Shown: in pieces, positions 59,815-64,000 of the stretch
How positions within the stretch are numbered: the first letter of the stretch is position 1
How the letters are laid out: every line of letters begins with the position of its first letter
Assembly (NCBI GenBank): GCA_023437715.1
Contig: JAEZFK010000068.1
Coordinates: forward strand, 62,001 to 126,000
Direction: 5' to 3'
Length of the DNA stretch: 64,000 bases
Source of the DNA: Bacillota bacterium
GTDB lineage: Bacteria; Bacillota; Clostridia; Lachnospirales; Lachnospiraceae
Made by a program: the position numbers and the translations under genes
The notes under the pieces: generated by a model
The model's database searches: none
The model's input: the letters and a program-made list of their open reading frames with translations, nothing else
Told to the model about the DNA's origin: nothing

Positions 59815-59977
59815 GATAAAGCCTCCCTGCCTGCTTGTAACGCAGTATATTTATAGTTTATGCCGGGAGCCATGTCTCAAATTACGGCAATGCCCGCGGT
59901 GCAGGTCCTTTCCTTTGGATTGGGCTTCTTTTTTTTGTGCGGGAAAATAGAGAATCTGAAACTTTTAAAAAAGCGGA

Positions 59978-60006
59978 TTGACATTTTACAGGAAAGAGTA
60001 TATATT
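59978..60006 (+). promoter_or_regulatory. Sigma-A promoter of the TetR operon
   Basis: TTGACA (59978-59983), 17-bp spacer, TATATT (60001-60006). Confidence 0.85.
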
Positions 60007-60019
60007 GAGTATATACTCA
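60006..60019 (+). promoter_or_regulatory. Candidate TetR operator
   Basis: TGAGTATATACTCA is a perfect 14-bp palindrome that begins at the last base of the -10 and covers the start site, the usual place for an autoregulating TetR repressor. Confidence 0.65.
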
Positions 60020-60038
60020 GTGAGTTGGTGGTCATTAA

Positions 60039-60620
60039 ATGAAATCAAAAAGACAATTACAAAAAGAAAATACGCGGCAGAAGATTGTGGAAACAGCATA
60101 CCGGATCTATTCCCAGCAGGGGTTTGCCGCCTCGACGGCTGTCATTGCCAGAGAAGCCGGAGTGTCCCACGGGACAATATTCACCCATTTCCAGTCTCTA
60201 AGCGAATTGCTGGAAGAACTGATCAGGGATTTTGGAAAGGCCTTGGCCGGGGAAGTTCATGAGCTGGCGGAATCCAGCGGCAGCATTGAGGAATTGCTGG
60301 AAACCCATCTGGAGATTCTGGCGAGACACGAAGATTTTTATTTCCGGCTGGTTACGGAGAGAAGCCTGCTGCCGGAAGAGGTGCAGTATTTATTTGAGGA
60401 TACGCAGACGGTCATCGCCTATCACTTTAACCGGATATTTGAACGGGAAGTGGAAAAGCATACGGTCAAGGACATTCCGGTGCACATGTTTTTTAATACG
60501 TGGCTGGGATTGCTTCATTATTATTTATGGAATAAAGATTTTTTCTCTCCTGGCGAGCCCCTTTTCAACCGGTATGGAAAAGAGCTCATCGCCACTTTTT
60601 TGAAACTGACAGAAAAATAA
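60039..60620 (+). CDS. TetR/AcrR-family regulator
   Basis: A 193-residue repressor: helix-turn-helix at residues 10-55 (RQKIVETAYRIYSQQGFAASTAVIAREAGVSHGTIFTHFQSLSELLEELI), then a helical effector domain. A weak ribosome site fits low expression. Probably autoregulated through the palindrome at its start site and controlling the two small genes that follow 13 nt and about 290 nt downstream. Confidence 0.9.
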   Translation: MKSKRQLQKENTRQKIVETAYRIYSQQGFAASTAVIAREAGVSHGTIFTHFQSLSELLEELIRDFGKALAGEVHELAESSGSIEELLETHLEILARHEDFYFRLVTERSLLPEEVQYLFEDTQTVIAYHFNRIFEREVEKHTVKDIPVHMFFNTWLGLLHYYLWNKDFFSPGEPLFNRYGKELIATFLKLTEK

Positions 60621-60633
60621 AGGAGGTCATCAA

Positions 60634-60882
60634 ATGAAAGTATGTATCGCATGCGGCATGCCTATGGAAAAAGCATCGGATTATCCGAAAGGTGATGTGA
60701 CGAAAGATTATTGTGTTTATTGCGCAAATCCCGACGGCACCATGCAGTCCTTTGAGGAAAAGAAAGAGGGAATGACGGAATTCATCATGAAATCCCAGGG
60801 CTTTGACCGGGAGGCTGCGGTAAAGATCGCAGAAAGCAGCATGAGCAAGCTTCCGGCGTGGAAAGGGTATTTTAAACAGTAA
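60634..60882 (+). CDS. Small zinc-ribbon protein
   Basis: An 82-residue protein with two CxxC pairs (VCIACGMPM and DYCVYCANPDG) forming a zinc ribbon of the putative zinc-ribbon domain type, then a helical tail (FEEKKEGMTEFIMKSQGFDREAAVKIAESSMSKLPAW). AAAGGAGG lies 7 nt upstream. Often found with TetR regulators and AhpD-like genes in clostridia; function unknown. Confidence 0.85.
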   Translation: MKVCIACGMPMEKASDYPKGDVTKDYCVYCANPDGTMQSFEEKKEGMTEFIMKSQGFDREAAVKIAESSMSKLPAWKGYFKQ

Positions 60883-60906
60883 ATTATTTTAAGGAGTGTG
60901 ATAATC

Positions 60907-61215
60907 ATGCAGGTAAGCACAGCATTCCAGGCATTCGCAGAGCAGGCTCCTGAAGTGCACGGAGCATGGATGGAAGCCGTACAAAAGCTGGATGAAGCCA
61001 GTAAGCTGGACAAGAAAACAAAGGAGCTTGCCTATATTGCAGTTATGGCTGCAGTAAGGCTTGAAAGCGGATTGCCCTTTCATGTAAAGATGGCAAAGTC
61101 CCGTGGGGCAACGCGGGAGGAGATCATAAGCAGTATCTTGGTGGGACTGCCCGCCGTCGGCAATGGGATCATCCAGTCGCTGCCCATAGCTCTTCGTGCA
61201 TTTGATGAGGAATAG
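60907..61215 (+). CDS. Carboxymuconolactone decarboxylase / AhpD-fold protein lacking CxxC
   Basis: A 102-residue AhpD-like helical protein (DKKTKELAYIAVMAAVRLESGLPFHVKMAKSRGATREEIISSILVGLPAVGN). The position of the peroxidase motif CxxC...H reads ESGLPFH, so both redox cysteines are missing while the His stays. It therefore cannot be a thiol peroxidase of the AhpD kind. ATG 60907 follows AAGGAG. Confidence 0.85.
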   Translation: MQVSTAFQAFAEQAPEVHGAWMEAVQKLDEASKLDKKTKELAYIAVMAAVRLESGLPFHVKMAKSRGATREEIISSILVGLPAVGNGIIQSLPIALRAFDEE

Positions 61216-61295
61216 CAGAGGAGCAGCGGTATGCGGGGGCCTCATCCCCAGTGGCCCTGACAGGGCTCGGGGAGTGGAGTATTAAAGTTCGGATT

Positions 61296-61336
61296 AAAAA
61301 GTAACCGCCACAGAGGGAGTTCTCCTGCGGCGGTTA
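61296..61336. terminator. Terminator serving the nitroreductase gene (minus) and possibly the TetR operon (plus)
   Basis: TAACCGCC (61302-61309) pairs with GGCGGTTA (61329-61336), with a further imperfect stem inside. On the minus strand the stem is followed by ACTTTTTAATCC, a good T tract; on the plus strand only TGTTT follows. A second hairpin, GCCCT/AGGGC at 61254-61266, lies closer to the AhpD-like gene. Confidence 0.8.
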
Positions 61337-61347
61337 TGTTTATATGC

Positions 61348-61899
61348 CTATTTTTCTTCCGGTTTCCCCTTTGTAATGCCGTCAAAGGAGTTGAAAAAAG
61401 CAAAATGCTTCATATCAAAGCGCTTTTCGTGATTGGGATGAGGGGCAGAATCCTCCCGGGGATAACCGATGGGAAGCAGCGCCACCGGAACCAGATATTC
61501 CGGGATATCAAAGGATTCCCGGATGCTGTCGGGATTAAAATGGCCGACCCAGGTGGTTCCCAGGCCCAATTCCGCTATTTGAAGCATCATCTGGGTAGTC
61601 ACAATGCTGGCGTCAACCACACCCATATCATTGCCGTCATAGGATCTCTTCCAGCTGACCGTGGAATCGTAGCAGACCAGCAGGGCCAGGGGAGCATGAA
61701 AATGATAGGGGGTGCAGGACTTTAATTTGCTTAAAGCTTCTTCACTGTCCAGCACAAGGATACGCTGGGGCTGGTAATTTACCGCAGTAGGCGCTACCCG
61801 CCCTGCTTCCAGAATCAGATCCAGCTTTTCCCGCTCTACTTTCCGGTCGCTGAATTTTCTGACGGAATACCGCTCTTTCACCAATTGTAATAATTCCAT
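61348..61899 (-). CDS. Nitroreductase-family flavoprotein
   Basis: FMN-dependent reductase of 183 aa: LLQLVKERYSVRKFSDRKVEREKL with the Arg-rich FMN-phosphate site, GRVAPTAVNYQPQRILVL, and GLGTTWVGHFNPDSIRESFDIPEYLVPVALLPIGYP near the C-terminus. GGAGATGG lies before the ATG. Monocistronic, between two terminators. Substrate not readable. Confidence 0.9.
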   Translation of the reverse strand: MELLQLVKERYSVRKFSDRKVEREKLDLILEAGRVAPTAVNYQPQRILVLDSEEALSKLKSCTPYHFHAPLALLVCYDSTVSWKRSYDGNDMGVVDASIVTTQMMLQIAELGLGTTWVGHFNPDSIRESFDIPEYLVPVALLPIGYPREDSAPHPNHEKRFDMKHFAFFNSFDGITKGKPEEK

Positions 61900-61991
61900 G
61901 AAACCATCTCCTTATCAATTTATTTCATATAGATACTATAGCACAAAAGAATAATTATGTATGCAGTTTTTCCTGGCTGGGGAAAAGGAAA

Positions 61992-62036
61992 AATGAAAAA
62001 AGCCAAGGGCAAGGAGTGAATAACCCTTTGCCCTTA
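61992..62036 (-). terminator. Terminator of the GH94 gene (minus strand)
   Basis: On the minus strand AAGGGCAAAGGG pairs with TCCTTGCCCTT and is followed by GGCTTTTTTC. Located 65 bp after the stop of the gene at 62101. Confidence 0.82.
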
Positions 62037-62100
62037 ACCTCATCTTTAACCTCATTCTAAAACCTTTCACAGGCCGGCTTCATGACTCACTTTTCGTTCC

Positions 62101-64000
62101 TCACCCTATAATCAGAGAAACATGATATTCTTTTTTCCCTTCCACATAAGGAATTTCATTCCCCTCTACAGGCGCTCCATCCACCATAAGAGAGGCTGTG
62201 CCATCGCCGGACTGTCCCCTGTTCTCCACATAAATATAATAATCCCCACCCCGGAATTTGCGCATTGCAGAAAATTTCTTTATGGAATCCGGCAGGCACG
62301 GGTCTACGGTCAGGCCGTGAAAGCCGGGACGGATTCCCAGAATATGCTGGGAAATGCACACAAAGGACCAGGCCGCCGTTCCGGTGAGCCAGCTGTTTTT
62401 CGCTTCCCCGAAATTCCGGGCATCCTTCCCGGCGATCATCTGTGCATAAGCGTAAGGCTCTGCCTTATGGATTTCACTGATATCCTCCGTATAGGCCGGA
62501 GAAGTGCGCCGGTAGATTTCAAATGCCCGGTCGCCTCTTCCGATCATGGTTTCCGCAATGGAAATCCAGGGATTGTTGTGGCAGAAGATTCCCGCATTTT
62601 CCTTATACCCCGGCGGATAGGAGGAGATTTCTCCAAGGCGCTCCTGGTAAACGCTGTAGGGAGGCTGTAAAAGCACGATGCCGTAGGGGGTATCCAGCCT
62701 TTCTTTCACACTGTTCAGAGCCTTTTCTGCAAGACCTTCCTGGATCCCGATGCCGCCCATAATACAAAAGCCCTGAGGCTCAATAAAAATCTGTCCCTCT
62801 TTGCATTCCTTAGATCCTATCTTTTGCCCAAATGCATCATAAGCCCGTAAAAACCAGTCCCCGTCCCAGCCTGACTGGAGCACGGCGTCATAGATCTTCT
62901 TCACCGAGGCCTCCGCCGCCTTTGCTTCCTCCTCCAGTCCGGTCAGCCGGCACAGCTGTACATATTCCTTTCCATACTTCACATACATGCCGGCAATCAT
63001 CAGAGATTCCGCCACAGGTCCTTCCGAGGGGCCTGTGGTCTGGAAGGATTCTCCCGGCTCTGTGGAAAAGCAGTTTAAATTCAGACAGTCATTCCAGTCT
63101 GCCCGTCCGATCAAAGGCAGACCGTGGGGACCCAGATGGGTCCCGGTAAAGTGAAAGGACCGCCTTAGGTGCTCCATAAGAGGCTGGCTTTTTTCTTCAT
63201 CATTGTCAAAGGGAATGGATTCCTTAAGAATATCCCAGTCCCCGGTTTCCCTGATATAGGCGGAAACGCCTGCGATAAGCCATAGAGGATCGTCATTGAA
63301 CCCGCTTCCGATATCCATATTTCCCTTTTTGGTAAGAGGCTGGTACTGGTGATAGGCGCTTCCGTCCTCAAACTGAGTGGAGGCAATGTCAATGATCCTT
63401 TCCCTGGCTCTTTCCGGGATCATATGTACAAAGCCCAGTAAATCCTGGCAGGAGTCCCGGAAGCCCATGCCCCGGCCGGTTCCCGATTCATAGTAGGAAG
63501 CAGAGCGGGACATGTTAAAGGTCACCATACACTGGTACTGGTTCCAGATATTTACCATACGGGCGGTCTTTTCATCGGCCATTTGAACGGAATAGGTGGA
63601 AAGCAGACGTTCCCAGTACTGCTTTAATGCGGCAAGGGCCGCCTCTACCTGTTTCCCGGTCCTGTATTTTGCTAAAACAGAAGCGGAGGGGGCCTTATTG
63701 ATCAGGTTCGGTGCAGCCCATTTCTCCTCCTCCGGGTTTTCTGCATACCCCAGCACAAAGATAAATCCCTTCTCCTCGCCTGGCTCCAGATGGACGGTGA
63801 GACGGTGAGAGCCTATCGGGGACCAGCCGCTGGCAATGGAATTTCCGGAGGTATTTTTTTGCACCATGGCAGGTGATTGATTGGATCCGTATACGCCCAC
63901 AAAGGTGTTCCTGTCCGTATCAAATCCCTGAATATCTGCATTGACGGAATAATAGGCGTAATGATTCCGCCGTTCCCTGTACTCTGTCTTGTGGTAAATG
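62101..64000 (-). CDS. GH94 glycoside phosphorylase, C-terminal part (runs off the window)
   Basis: The frame stays open to the right edge of the window (TEYRERRNHYAYYSVNADIQGFDTDR is readable before 63900), so the 5' end is missing; about 633 residues are present. Features of the helical GH94 domain: GMGFRDSCQDLLGFVHMIPERARERI, YHQYQPLTKKGNMDIGSGFNDDPLWLI, catalytic-acid motif GRADWNDCLNLNCFS and the C-terminal WLTGTAAWSFVCISQHILGI. The NCFSTEPGESFQT segment differs from classical cellobiose and chitobiose phosphorylases, so cellobionic acid or another glucoside is possible. It is not closely related to the GH94 gene at 24310. Confidence 0.88.
   Translation of the reverse strand, partial: IYHKTEYRERRNHYAYYSVNADIQGFDTDRNTFVGVYGSNQSPAMVQKNTSGNSIASGWSPIGSHRLTVHLEPGEEKGFIFVLGYAENPEEEKWAAPNLINKAPSASVLAKYRTGKQVEAALAALKQYWERLLSTYSVQMADEKTARMVNIWNQYQCMVTFNMSRSASYYESGTGRGMGFRDSCQDLLGFVHMIPERARERIIDIASTQFEDGSAYHQYQPLTKKGNMDIGSGFNDDPLWLIAGVSAYIRETGDWDILKESIPFDNDEEKSQPLMEHLRRSFHFTGTHLGPHGLPLIGRADWNDCLNLNCFSTEPGESFQTTGPSEGPVAESLMIAGMYVKYGKEYVQLCRLTGLEEEAKAAEASVKKIYDAVLQSGWDGDWFLRAYDAFGQKIGSKECKEGQIFIEPQGFCIMGGIGIQEGLAEKALNSVKERLDTPYGIVLLQPPYSVYQERLGEISSYPPGYKENAGIFCHNNPWISIAETMIGRGDRAFEIYRRTSPAYTEDISEIHKAEPYAYAQMIAGKDARNFGEAKNSWLTGTAAWSFVCISQHILGIRPGFHGLTVDPCLPDSIKKFSAMRKFRGGDYYIYVENRGQSGDGTASLMVDGAPVEGNEIPYVEGKKEYHVSLIIG

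Noticed and set aside
62122..62670. 182-codon plus-strand frame opposite the GH94 gene
   Set aside because: The opposite strand carries an unbroken, motif-rich GH94 sequence; the plus frame has no recognisable domain or ribosome site.
1..64000. CRISPR arrays, tRNA or rRNA genes, insertion sequences, phage genes
   Set aside because: No regularly spaced repeats, cloverleaf-like sequences, transposases or phage structural genes were seen on reading both strands.

Overview
The window reads as chromosomal DNA of an anaerobic, spore-forming Firmicute of the Lachnospiraceae (Lacrimispora / Clostridium saccharolyticum-like). The evidence is strong GGAGG ribosome sites, consensus sigma-A promoters, an alpha/beta-type small acid-soluble spore protein, a Csp-like subtilase, anaerobic (Cbi-type) cobalamin synthesis, YesM/YesN-type two-component control of sugar ABC transporters, and GH94 phosphorylases. 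I saw no rRNA, tRNA, CRISPR array, insertion sequence or phage gene.

Layout. (1) 57-10334: a nucleoside operon with three NP-I phosphorylases, a GntR regulator, a BMP lipoprotein, a NupOPQ-like ABC transporter, an 8-oxoguanine-deaminase-like amidohydrolase and a nucleoside hydrolase. (2) 10426-13003: an envelope-stress type module, PspC-PadR-DUF1700-DUF4097-PspC, behind a consensus promoter embedded in four AT-rich half-sites. (3) 13148-13369: a spore DNA-binding protein. (4) 13393-23630: a tightly overlapping cobalamin operon (cbiD-L-F-G-H, cobK-cbiE fusion, cbiT, cbiA, a GNAT gene, cobT, cobU) with no B12 riboswitch in its short leader and no cbiC. (5) 23663-24004: a TetR remnant. (6) 24220-37138: a beta-glucan-oligosaccharide locus with a GH94 phosphorylase, cupin, histidine kinase, AraC-type response regulator, family 1 binding protein with two permeases, and a GH161/GH149-like phosphorylase. 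Two of its promoters share a position-matched upstream element. (7) 37327-56207: the most interesting region, a sugar ABC transporter, S-methylthioribose-kinase and isomerase homologues, a DeoR repressor, and a bacterial microcompartment (BMC) operon. (8) 56375-58159: a decayed beta-glucoside antitermination locus and an MFS transporter. (9) 58132-64000: a subtilase with its catalytic serine replaced, a TetR operon, a nitroreductase and a second GH94 phosphorylase running off the window.

How region 7 is inferred to work. An RbsABC-like transporter imports a pentose-like sugar. MtnK phosphorylates it at C1 and MtnA isomerises the aldose-1-phosphate to a ketose-1-phosphate. A FucA-type class II aldolase, carrying a C-terminal encapsulation-peptide-like helix, then cleaves it to DHAP plus a short aldehyde inside a protein shell (four BMC-H proteins and one BMC-P). 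PduP and PduL, both with N-terminal encapsulation-like helices, convert the aldehyde to acyl-CoA and acyl-phosphate, and a FucO-like alcohol dehydrogenase can regenerate NAD. This looks like the DHAP shunt for 5-deoxyribose or 5-methylthioribose (known from non-compartmented bacteria) placed in a BMC. A 19-bp sequence is identical in front of the transporter operon and the BMC operon, with the DeoR gene between them, which suggests one regulon. The operon also carries unexplained members: a signal-peptide-less solute-binding-protein fold, a CoA-disulfide-reductase-like flavoprotein, a CoA-transferase pair, and divergent DhaK/DhaL subunits.
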